From: Certhia americana
Lineage: Eukaryota > Chordata > Aves > Passeriformes > Certhiidae
Direction of reading: 5' to 3'
NCBI GenBank assembly: GCA_018697195.1
Contig: CM031864.1
Location: forward strand, 27,190,944 to 27,254,943
Length of the DNA stretch: 64,000 bases
The translations under genes were made by a program, and so were the position numbers. Positions within the stretch are counted from its first letter, which is position 1. Each line of letters starts with the position of its first letter. Shown here one piece after another: positions 50,043 to 63,161 of this stretch. Below the pieces are notes generated by a model. The model saw only the letters and a list, made by a program, of their open reading frames with translations, searched no databases and had not been told where the DNA came from.

Positions 50043-51760
50043 TGTTTTGGTTTGGCTCTGATTGGACAGTTTTGTAATATTGGCCTGATTGGACTGATGA
50101 AAAGAGTGGATATGCCTTTTGTGATTACACATCTTAAGACAAAAAAGAAAACCAAACCAGGAATAGCTCTCTAGGTTTCTGGCCTTGGATGAGGTGGCGG
50201 GCAGGGTCCGGGCTGGTCCCGTGGCCCAGCTGAGATCTCTGCCCCCGGAGGAGTGGTGAATGGGCTGATGAACCCCTCAATGGGGAGCTGCCAGGCCCTG
50301 TCCTGGCAGACAGCTGGGGGTCTTTGCCAGTGGGAACAAGCCCTTTTCTAACAAAGCCTGCTGGACTGTGCCAGACAGAGACTGTGTTAGCACCGAGGGC
50401 AGCTTAAGAGAGAGTGTCCTGGAGGCCAAGAGCAGTCTTGCAGTCACCGCCATTATTAGCCTTGGAACGGCCACGTGGCTGGGATCAGAGAGGCTGGGGA
50501 AATCTCACATGGCCACCTTGGTATAGTTTGCAATGAACTTTATTTGCTCACCCGATTCAAGCCAGCTTTACCACGGACAGAGGGATAAAAGCATTGGCGG
50601 CAGTTTTTCCTGTTTTCAGCACCCCAGCAGAGTCGGGTGGGCACAGCTTGCATGGTGTCGGCAGAGACCATGTGTGCAACAGAAAGGCATGGCGAGCCGT
50701 GTTCCCAATGCAGAGTTTGGACCATATCAACCTTTCAGCATTACAAGACTTTATAAAATCTGTTTCAATTAATAGTAAAACCTGAGAACAAATTACTTTT
50801 ATGAACACCATTTCCCTCCTGAATTAAGAAAAGGAAAAAAAGGTGAACGTGTAGAAACAATAACATGGGACTCTGAGGTCAGTAAAGAAAAGTTAATTCT
50901 AGATGGAAGGGATAGAAGAGATGCTTTGAGTTTGACTTGAAAATCCTGTAAAGCTATAGTGAAGATATATTTTGTATATCAGACTTTTGGGTTTTTTTTT
51001 CCTTTGTGACTCATAGAAATGCATTGGGGGATGTAGTGTTCTAGCACAGCTGTGAGCCAAGGCACCAGTAGTTGAAGCAAACAGATGTTGCTGTAAATTC
51101 AGTGAGAAACTTGAACATGAAGAAATGAGAAACCTTTCCTTAGAGATAGTAATAGAATACTCCTAGTCCCAGAGATGGACAGAGAGAACTTTTGCTTTAT
51201 ATTAGAATAGCTCATCCTTAAAATAGAACCCCAATAAATTGAAATGGCCTATGAAAGCAGCAGTAAAAAAAACCCTGCAAAACATGGGAAGGACTTTCAC
51301 ACTGCAAACAGATTTTGTCTATATCCTGGGTGGCAGATTCACAGTGACATTGAAGCCACAAGAAAGACTGTTTTCTTGTAGAGAAGTTTCCATAGTATGG
51401 CAAGAGAAACTTTTCCCTAAGTGAACTGAAGGAAACTATTTCAGAGGGAGTAAACTGACTATAAGTCCCAAGTTTTGTCTCTACATTGTCAGTAGAAAAG
51501 AAAGTGTGGGGAGGGAGAAAAAAGGTGTCCTGAAGGTTTTATTCTGCCTTTCTTATTATGTTCCTTTTAATTCTGTTAATAAAGTTTTCTTTATACCATT
51601 TCAAGTTTAAACATGCTTTGCTTTTCTCTTAATCCTCTCACCGAAAAAAAATATACCCACCACATTAATTGGTGCATTCGTCCGGGAAATCTCAAATTGA
51701 CAAACCTAAACCACTATCCATAATTGATGTTTCTGTCCAGTTCAAACTGAAACCATGACA
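50043..51760. mobile_element. Possible 1.7-kb LTR-derived element, TSD GTTGT
   Basis: The right end (ACCATGACA at 51760) is fixed by homology with the repeat at 35238 and is followed by GTTGT. The same GTTGT precedes TGTTTTGGTTTGG at 50038-50042, which resembles the reversed right end (TGTCATGGTTT). Between them are a GC-rich part (50170-50720) with ATTGG boxes and a CTTTATT motif, an AT-rich middle, and the LTR-like part at 51490-51760. It may be a solo long LTR or a provirus with most of its interior deleted. No coding content is recognised. Confidence 0.4.
51490..51760 (+). mobile_element. LTR R/U5-like segment, copy of the repeat at 34969-35238
   Basis: It shares CAGTAGAAAAGAA, TTAATAAAGTTTTCTTTATACC (AATAAA at 51578-51583), CAAACCTAAACCACT and the AAACTGAAACCATGACA-like end with the other copy. 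A tRNA-primer-site-like TTGGTGCATTCGTCCGGGAA follows ACCACATTAA near 51665; the 35-kb copy has a decayed version of it. Confidence 0.7.
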
Positions 51761-54700
51761 GTTGTACAGTCTTACATTTAGATGTAAAACTCCTAAATAG
51801 CAATTGGTAAGTAGGATTCGGAAATTAGAAATTAATTTTGTGTTCATCTTAAGAACATATTCCAGTATTATTAAAATTAAAAGTACAAATCTCCATCAAC
51901 ATGGTGGTACTGGAATAATGCTGTAACAACTGTAACTAAATAAACCATCTATAGAAGGAATAAATATATTTTGATATATGTAACAATACATATTCATATC
52001 AATTAAATACTTAGTGCTATTTTCTGCCTCAGTTATTGAGAGATTGTTTGCCTGTACCCACATATTTGGAATAATGAAGGGATTATAAGACTTGATGTTT
52101 CATATTTTCATGGGTAGACTGGGAAGTGGTAGGAAAAGGCAGTGATCCAAGCAACTCCCATCACTTCATTTCAGAAAGGGAGAAAACAGGAATAAAAGGA
52201 CTACACTCCAAGACAGCTATAGCTGAGCATAATCCACAGATGCCTAGTTAGACTTCTTTCTTCATACACATAAATTTATCTTATACAGGACTAAAGGTCT
52301 TTGGCCTATGAACTCCTCAGAGGTTTGTGATTAAATAAAATACCTCAGCTACTATCTAAATAACTACACCTAAATAAATACAGCAGCTACTACTAGCTAG
52401 TGTAAAGTCTATTCCTGTCTGGATCACCAAAGGCACCATTAGGATTTTATCAGGTCATTTTCCCAAACTTAAGCAGATGCTGATGGAAATGCACAGGCTC
52501 AAAACCGATATAAATTAATGTCAGGCCAGATGTGGTATCATTTCCATGGTTCAAGTGAATAACAGAGTGCACATTAATTCTATACAGATCATCTGTTTAA
52601 GGATTTAATTTTTTTCTTCATTAAGTAGACAGAAGAGGAAAGAAAGTAAATGTATTTTTGTGCTTTTTTCCTCCCCTTAGGTTCCATAATCTTAAATGCT
52701 GGGGAATTTACATACCTGTACAAGGGGTGTGACTGGTGTTTGCAAGTCTGATGCAAAATTTTCAAGTTTCTTTCTCACATCAGTCATTTGAGACTGTCCT
52801 CTCCTTCCCTTATTTTTGAATAGTTTGTATCTTACCTTGAGAGAGTGTTATGGAAAGCAAAGGTCATATAAGTAGTTAGTGTAAGTGCTAATAAATCCTT
52901 CAGAATTCATTGAGATTCACTGTTTTAAACCACCTGACAATTTCCCCCACCTCTGCAGGCAGAATAATATGCAGCTCCGGGGGAATATTAATGACGGGCA
53001 GAAAAGCTGGCACTCATGGGAAAGTAAAGGCGTAACCATCAAACTTGCAGGGCTATAATCAGAGAAGAGAGGCTGAGGTCGACCTGATTTGCCCACACCT
53101 GTTAAGTCTGTCTGTTTAAAACTATTACTTTTCCTTCCCATTCACAAAGCCTTCAACAACATCAAGGGCTATTTCCTGACCCAGAGAGCTGAATGGATTA
53201 ATGGTCAAATGAACACCTTGAGCAAAGATAACTGACAGTAGCAGTAAAAATAAATCAACCTGGAACATTTCAGATGACCACTCAGACAGTTGCCTAACGA
53301 GGTTCTCATTTCACAAGGAGCTTTGGCATTGTCCTGCAAATAGGTTTATTCAGAGCAGTTATGCTGTTTCCAGGTGCAAGGAGGACTTGCTTGCACAGCC
53401 TGCTGTCTTCATCTTGCAAAGCACCCAAATCAGCCTCACTTCACCCAAATGCCTGGAACAGGAGCCTATTGCGGTGTGCTAAGTATCCTCATCACCAACT
53501 CTATTGCTTTGCTAAATGGCCTTTTCTGTAGGAACAGCATTCAAGTGAATGTCTTTAATGCCGGAGGGATTCGGTTTTGTCCTCTTACAATTCATCCCAC
53601 AGCGGTACCGCAGGTTTCCCAACACCCTCCAGTTCCGAAGTTTACATCTGGTTTTTTGCAAGCCATTAAAGTGTAGTTCCAGCAAACTGAGCAATCACTG
53701 AATTATATTGTGGTCAGGCAAAAAGAAAAGTATAAATGCAAAAAAGAAGGAGGGAAAGTAAAACTGATTGCTCAATCCGTTGGGTCCCACAGGGTCCTTC
53801 AATCATGCAGATTGGAGCTGCTCGTTATGGACTTTGGGCTTATGTCACAAGGAGATAAAATTTCCATAAGAAATAAAAGCAGTGAGAAATGTCACTTTGC
53901 TCATTATCTTGTGGCAGCAAGAAATACAGAACTTTTTTCCCTTAGATCTCATTTCTGAATGCCCTTGAGAGGTGTATTTCTGTGTTTGTGAATAAAGACT
54001 AGGGAATGTTTCACAAACAACCATGTGCAAGAGTTCCCTTTATGTTCAAAAAGAGATCTTTATGGAAACCAAATGGTCACAGAGGCACACAAATCTTATC
54101 ACAGCATCGTTCATTTGCCAAGTTTTCCTTTCAGTCCTTGAATACAGATGATTTGGGACTCATTAAATAAAAGTACTGTGCACACTCTGTTTGGTCTTCT
54201 GCTTTTAACAAGCTGCCTAAGTGACAAGCTTTCACAATAAAACAACTCATAATTAAAGGGAAAGTACTAATGCATTATTAAAATAATTAAAAAATGTAAT
54301 TATATGTTAATCAAATGTGGACAAGCATCTTTGGGAATCCCCATTCAATCCAGCCCCGAAATGAGAACTAAGACATCCAGGAAAGTATGGGTTTATTAGC
54401 TACCTCATGAAAGCTTTCTTAGAAATTACTAATTCTTTTTAATTATTGTAATTGAATCAATCTTTCAAAGTATTCAGCACCCATCCAGTGATAATGGAAG
54501 GCAGCAGGTGTACCACAAATCATGCCTAGAAAATGGAGACTAGGGACCTAAACAAACCCCAAGTTAATACCAAAACTCCCTTTGACTTCATTTAGCAGTG
54601 ACAGAGTCCAGAAGTCAACACTGTCTCCGAGTGAAAATTTGGGCAAGGCTGTAGCAGCTACTGCCTCTTAGAGCCTTTCTGAGGTGAGAAAATGGCACCC

Positions 54701-56429
54701 TACCTCAGCTTCCCTGCAGCAAATCTTGAGGCTTTGCGGAGAATGTTGAATGTCAAAGCTAGAAATTTCAAATGTCTTCAAAGAAAATACTGTTAAGTTT
54801 TAGTTTTATTTAAGTCCAGACCTCCTGAAAGTTGTCAGCTCCGTGGCTCTTTGGTGATCCATGTGATACTGCTACCTTGAGTGTAAAGATCAGCTGTGGT
54901 CATGTTAGACTGTTTTCCTAGAGTTGTTAGATCCAATTTTACCTTGACAATGAATTTCATCACATGGCTGAGGAGCTACTACTATTTCCATTAATTAATA
55001 ATTAGCAGATACATAGCAATACTGAAAAATAATTTTACCATTGGATAATCTTTGAGGTAGGATACATGCTGCAGCCAAAGCTTTAATTCTTATGCTTTAA
55101 ATTTTAAGAAACATTTTCTTTCTCTTAAGCATTTAGTTTTCCTATTCAAATGCGCCATGTGTTCTATACTCAGGAAATCAGTCGTTTATAAAATGAGTAT
55201 ATTTGCATGCAAAAATATTTAAAGTAATTAAAAGAAATTCAGGGATTTTTGTTGCAAATTACTGGTCAACACGCATAAATTTTTCTTCAAGTTCTAATAG
55301 TAATGCCACAGAGGTACTAGTTCCCAAAATAATGACAGAAATTAGCTCTAAAATAAAGAGCTCTAAAATAAAATAACTACAGCAAGACAGAAAATCCTCT
55401 TCTCAAAAGAAGGAAATCTCCTTCAAAGGAAAGCCTCTGCGAGCCATTTGATTTTACAGATCTCAGCTATCAGCCAGGAGAGACTAGGGGAGTTCTCATT
55501 TCCTTTACAAATGGTTAGGATTCAGTTATGAAATGTATTAAAAAGAACCATTCCTCGGGTGAATAAAGGATTTCAACAAGTCTGTCCTGCTGGAAGGACA
55601 CTCAATTACCAGAATTATCTTTAATATTATCACCCACGATGGGGTAGAGCTGCATTTCTAAAATGTTGGTTCATTGTGTAGTGCCTACATGGGTAATCAC
55701 AGGTACTAATTATCTTTCATTCGGAACAATTTATGCTCTCTCTCTCTAACATTTGGCCTCTTCACTAGATTTCTTCAATCTATCTGTTGACTGAATCCCA
55801 GTTATCCATGGGGATACCCTTTCCAGGTTAATCTGTATGGACTGAAAGATGCAGATTCCATTAAGTTAATGGGAATGATATGGCAAAGCCTCATCATCCC
55901 ATTTTGAAAATGCAGTCCTGCTGGTTAAGTGAAGACTAATTTTAAAAAGGGCAGAGTGACAATATAGGGATTTTCCAACAGACAAAGTAGTTTAAAAGTC
56001 TCAGAAATGAAAATATTTGTTCGAAGTACTTGTTACTGCTTTTCTCGCATCATTTCTACAGGATTGCAATGGACACATACTTCTGTAAGCTGTTATTATG
56101 TAAATTGTTACAAGGACAATTTACAGAATAAAATGTCACTCTCCCTAATGACCTCAGTGCAGAAAGAGACTCCCAAAAGACTAGGGGCAACACAGCAGGA
56201 GTTCAGGTAAAGCTTCTCAATCTTAGCAACTGGATATCTTCTCTTTTTGTGCACAAAAGTCAATACGCAGCACCAATAAAGAGAAGGAGTCACAAGAGCT
56301 GTAGACAAAACCTGCTCCAAACAGAGAGGGTGTCCCATCCTAGGGGCTTGGAGGAGGAGCAGTTGTGACCAGCACTTTTAATCTACTCACACCAAGCTCA
56401 TCCCCAGCATTCCCAAGAATTAACCCTAC

Positions 56430-56620
56430 CTCCCAGGGTAGCTGAGAGCAGGAAATGTGTCCCATATTTCTTGATCAGGTTTTCTGTGATCTGTTGAAGG
56501 GTCGGGCGCCGTCCCAGCAGCCTTATGTTACGGAAGAACTCGGGGGCTAGTGGCAGTGGGGAGCCAAGGAAATTTCTTCTTTCCACAGCAAGATTGTTTA
56601 CTTTCCAGCGGCCAAACTCT
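56430..56620 (-). CDS. BRINP3: BRINP3 coding exon (MACPF signature), likely exon 3 of 8
   Basis: This 191-bp exon encodes [15 protein letters not shown], a middle stretch with [14 protein letters not shown], and [16 protein letters not shown] recognise these as BRINP3; BRINP1 reads differently here (for example EFARWKV and THLLISATLGG). The acceptor is TTTTGCAG|A and the donor GGGAG|GTAGGG. The exon starts with the last base of an Arg codon and ends with the first base of a Gly codon, so it joins in frame to the exon at 45794. The YGTHF motif is the signature of the membrane attack complex/perforin (MACPF) domain. BRINP proteins are neuronal secreted or ER-retained MACPF proteins reported to slow the cell cycle and expressed mainly in the nervous system; no pore activity is established. 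The upstream exon, which should end in the sequence before this Arg, is not in the window. Confidence 0.93.
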
Positions 56621-56862
56621 CTGCAAAACAAAGCAGTTCTCATTCAGAAATGTGTCATTCAGACAAATGTCCTTCATTTGCAAACGACTCTGCTCTGCTG
56701 AGAAGCTGGGGGCAATTCGCTGGGAATTACAACGGGCCTTGACAGTGCTACTCCATCATGTGTTATAGACAGGACAAGCAATGAGTGTTATTTATTAGAA
56801 GTGGAGAAAATACTCGATAATAAAATAATTCTTGGGAAAGAAATAAATAAAAACTAACTTAC

Positions 56863-56916
56863 TTAGGTTGTTGCTGCTCCTGCTGGTTTTGTGTGGCCTC
56901 TGATGTGAATATAAGT
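56863..56916 (-). CDS. Candidate 54-nt in-frame cassette exon of BRINP3
   Basis: On the minus strand a T-rich acceptor (GGTTTTTTAG|AC) and a donor with perfect intronic bases (CCTAA|GTAAGT) enclose exactly 54 nt. The length is a multiple of three. If placed between the missing upstream exon and the constitutive exon starting at 56620, in the phase that exon requires, the insert has no stop and adds 18 residues rich in Gln and Glu (core TSEATQNQQEQQQP). It would sit just N-terminal to the EFGRWK motif at the start of the MACPF region. I know of no such exon in mammalian BRINP3, so this is a splice-signal inference, not recognition. It could be a chance pair of splice-like sites in intron 2. 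Confidence 0.3.
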   Translation of the reverse strand, partial: TYIHIRGHTKPAGAATT

Positions 56917-57694
56917 CTAAAAAACCCCGATTTGTAAAAAACAAAATGAAAGCAATGATTTCCCCAAATGCGGACCAGATGCAACAACTGTTTTAGTTAG
57001 AACAAGGTAAATTTTAAAATTGTACCAAGACAGAGTCCATTCTCTGAGTTCTTTGCCTTTTGATGTTAAGTCACTTAGGTATAGAACTGTATAAATTGGA
57101 TAACTTGAAGAAACACTGTTACACCGTATTTGACCTTACTGTGATAATTCCAGTTTTCTACACTTTTGGCTTCCATTTTGAGAAAATAGACAGAAAGACT
57201 GATTCCTAAAAAGTGATGATGTTTCAATTGTTAGAGGGATATTAGTGAATTCAAAGACTTGCCCCCTTCCCCCTCCAAAATAAATAAATGACATCAGGGG
57301 AAACAAACAAGCTCATTGCAGCAATAAACACATCTTTTAGTAATTTACTTGACAATTAAGATACCAGATAGAGATATTAGTGGGAAGGACTCATTGCCCT
57401 CAAATCTAGACAAGACAGGCAACCTTGGCAGTGACTTGGCTTTTCCCTGATACAGCAATAGCTGTCTTGGTTACAGACGCTGGGAATTAAGTGCAAGCGA
57501 CCTGAGGACTCTACTTTAGCCACCACTTTGTTGAGTCTTTTGTACGGCCACATCAATTAGGATTCCCCTTAGACAAGATTGTAGAAAAGCAAAGAGTTTA
57601 CCGAGTTGTCAATATCCTGCTGAAGGATCCAAAGTAAATAGAGAGAAACGTTCACATACGTCAGGAAAATTAATCCACGAACACCAGAGGTTTA

Positions 57695-57993
57695 TGTCCA
57701 AAAAGGAGACAGAGGAGTCCTTTTACTTTATTCAAATACAGGGAGAGGCCATGGGGTATTCCCCTGGGGTGTCTCAAATTTTTGGAGGGTGCAGCCTCCT
57801 TTTAATCCTAATTTCCCGACAGCATTTCCCTCTCTCTTTCCCCATTGGCTGAGGTACTTGAGAGGTACAGATTTTCCGGAGCGCCTGACATAAGATTCCC
57901 CTCTAATGTATAACCCTCTCTTTTAATTTTTAATTCTTATGGAATTTATGGGTTTTCCCCATTGTTTCTTTCATCTTTCAATATCCAATTTCA
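57695..57993 (-). mobile_element. LTR fragment, minus orientation
   Basis: Read on the minus strand it has a CCAAT box (57842-57846), AATAAAG (reverse of CTTTATT at 57726-57732) and an end GTCTCCTTTTTGGACA, the order of an LTR. The text TGTCCAAAAAGGAGACAGAG looks like a songbird LTR terminus to me. TTTA flanks both proposed ends, but four bases may be chance. The right boundary is tentative. It is in the same orientation as BRINP3. Confidence 0.4.
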
Positions 57994-60900
57994 TTTATCA
58001 GCAAACCTACAGTTTGTTTGTAAGGCAAATAGGTTTTTTCCATTCATAAATCAATGAAATCTTTCTCATTGTCTCTTGTTTCTCTCAGTGCTAGTTTTAT
58101 CTAACAGCAGACCCACGGCCTGTTTGTAAAGACAAATCACATTCAAATTCAAATTCATCTCACATACAAAATTACCACGGAAGCAGAAATCAAAGATGCA
58201 GCAAAAAATTAATATTTGAGGGATGCCAGAAACAAAGGGTTGCCAGTGGCTGAATGACCAGGGCTATGTACCACATACTCAACACTTGGATTTTTTAATA
58301 ATTTTAAGTCCGCAGTTATTAGTAGGACCCAGATAAATACATTCTTGTGTAGCCCTTCTGCTTTCCAGCACCCCCATCTTTCTCTCCCAGATCCAAACTG
58401 CCTTTCCTCTCAGACACATTTTGTCAGATGCCAATTTTTAATCAAAAACAAACGTGAAGAATAACAGTAGGGAGAGAAATTAATTGAACTGCCACTTAAC
58501 TGAAATTTAATGTGATTTACCAGTCAAGGGCATCTAGTTAAACAGATCCCCACAGTTCTTAAAGACTCTACACATCACCAGTGTACCTAAATTGCTCTCT
58601 GATAGGGGATTTTCCAACTTAGTTGTCAGGTTTTGAAGTTTTCTCTCACAACTTTCCTTTCCTTTTAGGAAACTATGAAACCTGTAACTTCTATTTGCAG
58701 ATTTTATGGAACTACTGTATAGGAGTAGAGAGAAATTTTTTTAAAATTACACACAAATATTTTTTGTCTGAAAAGTGAAAAAATCCTCATGGCGTATATT
58801 GATCATATTAATGCAGACACTAAAAACAGTGAATTACCCTGCACTTAAATGTTATTTTCAAGTGAAAACAAACCACCAATAAATAAATAAATTACAGAAA
58901 AATCTTCCATTTTTTTGCTGTTGAAATTCTCTGCTTTCTCATATTTTTCATTTGAATACATAAGAAAATATTAATTAACTGTAGTTCCTGAACAGACCAG
59001 CAAGAAAGACTTGCTTTGACACCACAATATTATTATAAGTTTTATGTTGTAAAATGCTTATTTTATGCCTTGAGGAAACCTTTTGTTCTAAGCTCACTAT
59101 CTGAGCTGAAGTTCAAACACATTATTAACAGAAAAGATACAATTCTTACAAAAAACAGTTTGCTGACACCCTTGATCTGATTTTCATTGTCAGCATTTAA
59201 GGACAGAGAAGACCACACTAATCCACTCAACGTGCCCCCTTTTTAGTGCAGTCAGAGGAATCTCACCAAATATCTCTCTCAGTCACACCTTTAGGACTAA
59301 GAAACTGTCCCCCAGAAAAACATCTCATCTTGACTGAAATTCTGAGATTTCTCAGAAATCCTCAGCAATATGTTGTGGTATTTAACAGCTCTTCTTTGAA
59401 TCCCCTCTTAACTCTAGCCTGAGCTTATTGCATTCCTTGATGTCTCTGTCAACAGCGGGCTCAGACATCATGTCTTACAGCTCTTCTGCACAAGCAGCAA
59501 ATCCTTTTTTGGAAGAGTTAAACTGGAAACAATAGCCACATCCATTAAAAATTCAGAAGAATTTCCAAGTTGAGGTTGTCCTGACCTACTACAAATCCTT
59601 TATTTACTGAATCCAGGGACTAGGTTACTCTGGCACTAAGAGAAACTTGCTTCCACAGTTTTTGCTACAGGACGATTTTTTTGCTGTATGTTTAGAAAGG
59701 AAGTAGGCAAATGCTTTTGTAAAAGTTTTGTTCTCATTTTTTAGTTCAGAACATATAAGTGGAAACATTTATTAGTGCAGCAAATAATCATCCTTTGAAA
59801 TTCACTGCTGAGGAATCTGGTGGAGTAGAATATAGAAGATGGAACCCTTTTAAAAAGATGGCAGTTTTATAATTGTGCCACAGACAGAGCTGAATCTTTT
59901 AGACATTTTAGAAAACAGCTTTTCTATTTTGCTGAGGTCTTTCTTAAATGAAGTATTTTGGAAAATGGAGAGATGAAGACTCTCTCTTCATGAAAACTCC
60001 CTGTGAGAGACAAGAAACTTCATCTCTGAAGATAAAATAGGGATGCAGGACACTAAAAGTGTCTGCCTGTCTGCAGGAGCAGGGATACCTGGATTTGGAC
60101 AGCAAAAAGAGATGAGCAGTTTCCAGAGCAGCTTCCAGAACTGAAGAAATATTTCAGACTTCAGAAGGACCTGGGTTTATGAGAGTAAAGTGTAGGAGCA
60201 GGGTAAGAGCTGTGATGAAGTTCAGGGTGAGGGGTTATGGTGCATTATTTCTAGCATGTTGAGTGAGGAGGTTTTCACAAATGCTTTCTGGATCACTAGT
60301 AGCTCTTAAAATTAGAGCTGATTTCCATTTTTAGCAGTGTCACTCTAAGTAAAATAATTTCCTTATCTTCCTTTTTATATGGTACATAAATATATCTATC
60401 TTTATACCTATCCATATGTTGTCTGGTTTTAGTCTTAATTTCACTTTGGAAGCAGTGCTTTTCCTCTCTCTTGTCATCCCTTTCTTTACCTGTTTGTCTT
60501 GCAGTCTCTCTAATGCAAACTCTCCAGCCCCAAACATTTTGGTTTGTGCCCAATGTGCATTATTACTCTTCGGAAATCAAGCTCCTGCCCATTGCCAAAG
60601 GCAGGCCAGCAGGTCTGATGGAGTTAATAATCTTTCTCTGAGCAAAGAAAATGCTGCTTTCCAGAATCACTGAGTTCCATTCACCAGGAGAACCCCTCCC
60701 ATGGAATAGCATGGCATCGATGCTGGCTGCTGCTCAAGAAAACCGATTTTCCACTGAGAACAAACACTGGAGCTATGAGAAGCTTGTCCTTTTCTACTCT
60801 TCCTCTTCTGCTCTGTAAGAGCCAAGACCAGCTTCTTCCATGGTGTTCTCAAGGAGTGAATTGCAGGTGGTACTCCCCGTGCTGCCCATCTATTTCCAGT

Positions 60901-63161
60901 CCAAACAATATGTGATCCACTGCATGGAGCTCTGCAGTGCTCCAGGCAAAGCCTGCTGTGGAGAAGGATGATGGCTCAGATTTCCCAGGCTTGCACAAGA
61001 AAGAGGAAATCAGTCAGTCTGGCACCTAGGAGGAAGCCTATAATGCAATTTTGTTATTATCATAAGTAGTGCCTGAGGCCATGGGCAGCATTGTTCTCTC
61101 TATCTTCCCAGAAATCAGGGCCATGGATTTACATCTGAGGCCACAAATCTAATCCCTGGGTGGTTGGCTGCCATGGTCATGGGAGCCCTGGAGCCCAGGA
61201 GTGCTGATTCTGACTGGGTGAAACACAGCCTGCCTCCTGCCAGTAGTTCTGCTGGGGATGCTAGGTTGAAGAATGACCAGCCAGTGTGTCAGTGTGGGAT
61301 GAAAAGAAGCAGAGTTTAAAATGCAGTTGTCATTTCAACACTATTTCTTTTATTAATGACATTGAGAGAGATGTTTAATCTCAGGAAACCATTAGTGTTC
61401 TGACAGGAAAGACCTGTTAGTAAAGTATCATACAAGTTTCCAACAAATTTTTATCTTCAAAGAAGCTTAAAATGCAGGCGGATCTGAAAGGACTCCTAGG
61501 ACAGAGGCCAACAAGGGCTGTCAATGTCTCTTTTGAGTTTCAAGCCACAGGCTTTTTTGCAAATGTGTACATTAATTATGTACTTCCTTCTATCACTGTA
61601 TTCATTTCAATACATTTTAAATCTTACGGTATGGGGAACTATAGGGGGAAGCTCTCTATCAAACACCTAGATGAAGGAAATTTTTAAAATGCCATTGTAC
61701 TCTAAAATGGTAGTGTGAAGAGATTAGAAATGGGACTATGATCTCTTCCATTGCAGTGACTGAATGAGCCTATAAAGAGGTTTACTCTGAGCTTTATGGA
61801 TCCTTCCTAACTCCCTATAAGGTCAACCACACACAAAAGAGAGCCCAGGCAAAATTAACAATGTTAGGCCTCATTTAAAGTAATTTGTTGTCTTTTATAA
61901 ATCATATTATTACTGGTAAATGTAAATGTTACTGAATAATATTGTGGCATAATGTGGAGAAGTCTTGGAAAATGAACTTCATATCATTTCTAATACAAAA
62001 GAACTCTTCTGTGTTCCTTTCTCTTAATGTCTTTTAAATGAGACACCTTCACTCTTGGATGGTGAGAACATGACTGCTTTGAATGGGCTAAAATGACAGG
62101 GGGAGCCTGAATCCAATATTTTCCCATGCAGTTGCAAGATCTGCTGTTGGCAGAACAGCTCATTGAGAGAATATATGGTGTTTTTCTCCTCCTACATTCC
62201 TTAAAAGCCTGAGGATTTCTAATGCCTGAGGCCATGGCTTGCAGAAGGCCAAGATGAGGTGAAAGTAGTTTCATTTTATATTAAGCTTCTACCTGCTAGC
62301 AGTTCCAAAACAGGAAGTACAGAAAATATTCACTAGAAAAAAGAAATTGACTTTTAAAGAGAGGATTCACCCAGATATGGACAGATCTCGAATCAGATAA
62401 TATCCAAGGCTGTGTTATTAACAGATTGTCAAGTGAAAAAATTTTCCTTATTGGCACAGGTCATAGAACTTTCAATGTTTATTACAATCAGTTAAACAAT
62501 GGACAATCTGCCACAACCTTTACTAAATGCTTGTTATGGTTGGTTTTTATATCCAAGGTGAAAAAGAAGGGAATTAGTTACATTGTGGCTGAGCAGCCTC
62601 CTGAAAATCTCTACCTTTGTATAGAAACATGATAATAAAGAAAAACATTGCAATATGAGCAAAGTAAACAGAACAACATCCCTTGAGGAAAAGAAGCAGG
62701 ACCTTTTTGTACAGAAAGGTTCAAAAAGTACAGAACATATTTTATTTATGTCCCTTAACATTTTCAATTATCTACATGTGGTGATCAGAAAGAACAACAT
62801 TCAAGATATAAAAAGCTCCTTTTAAACATATTTGCCCTCAATGAAATAGAAAGTATTTCTTCATCAGCTTTATGCTTGCAATTGTCTGACATTTTGCCAA
62901 GGTCAAAACAAAAAGGTTTACTGAACATATGTTGCAACCGAATCAGCTAAAGTGGACAATACCTTAGCCCAGGTAGCTTGTGTAGAAACCATACACCTGA
63001 AACCATGGGAAGCAGGATACTGAAAGGTTGGGATCATTCCAAAATCGGACATGTTTCTGGTTCTAGTTTTCTGCTGGTTCAGGACCTTTGACACATAAGG
63101 TCATGTCCCTGTCCTGGGTTCGAGATTGGACCCTTGCTCTCAGGTAACCCTGTTAAGTTAG

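Larger units (their letters stand above)
45795..56429 (-). other. BRINP3 intron, 10.6 kb
   Basis: This intron lies between the exons at 56620-56430 and 45794-45604. It contains CR1 copies at 47615-47798 and 48111-48565, an AATC simple repeat at 49973-50004 and the LTR-like element at 50043-51760. The stretches 45795-47614, 48566-49972 and 51761-56429 show no gene, RNA or repeat family I can name. Confidence 0.8.
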
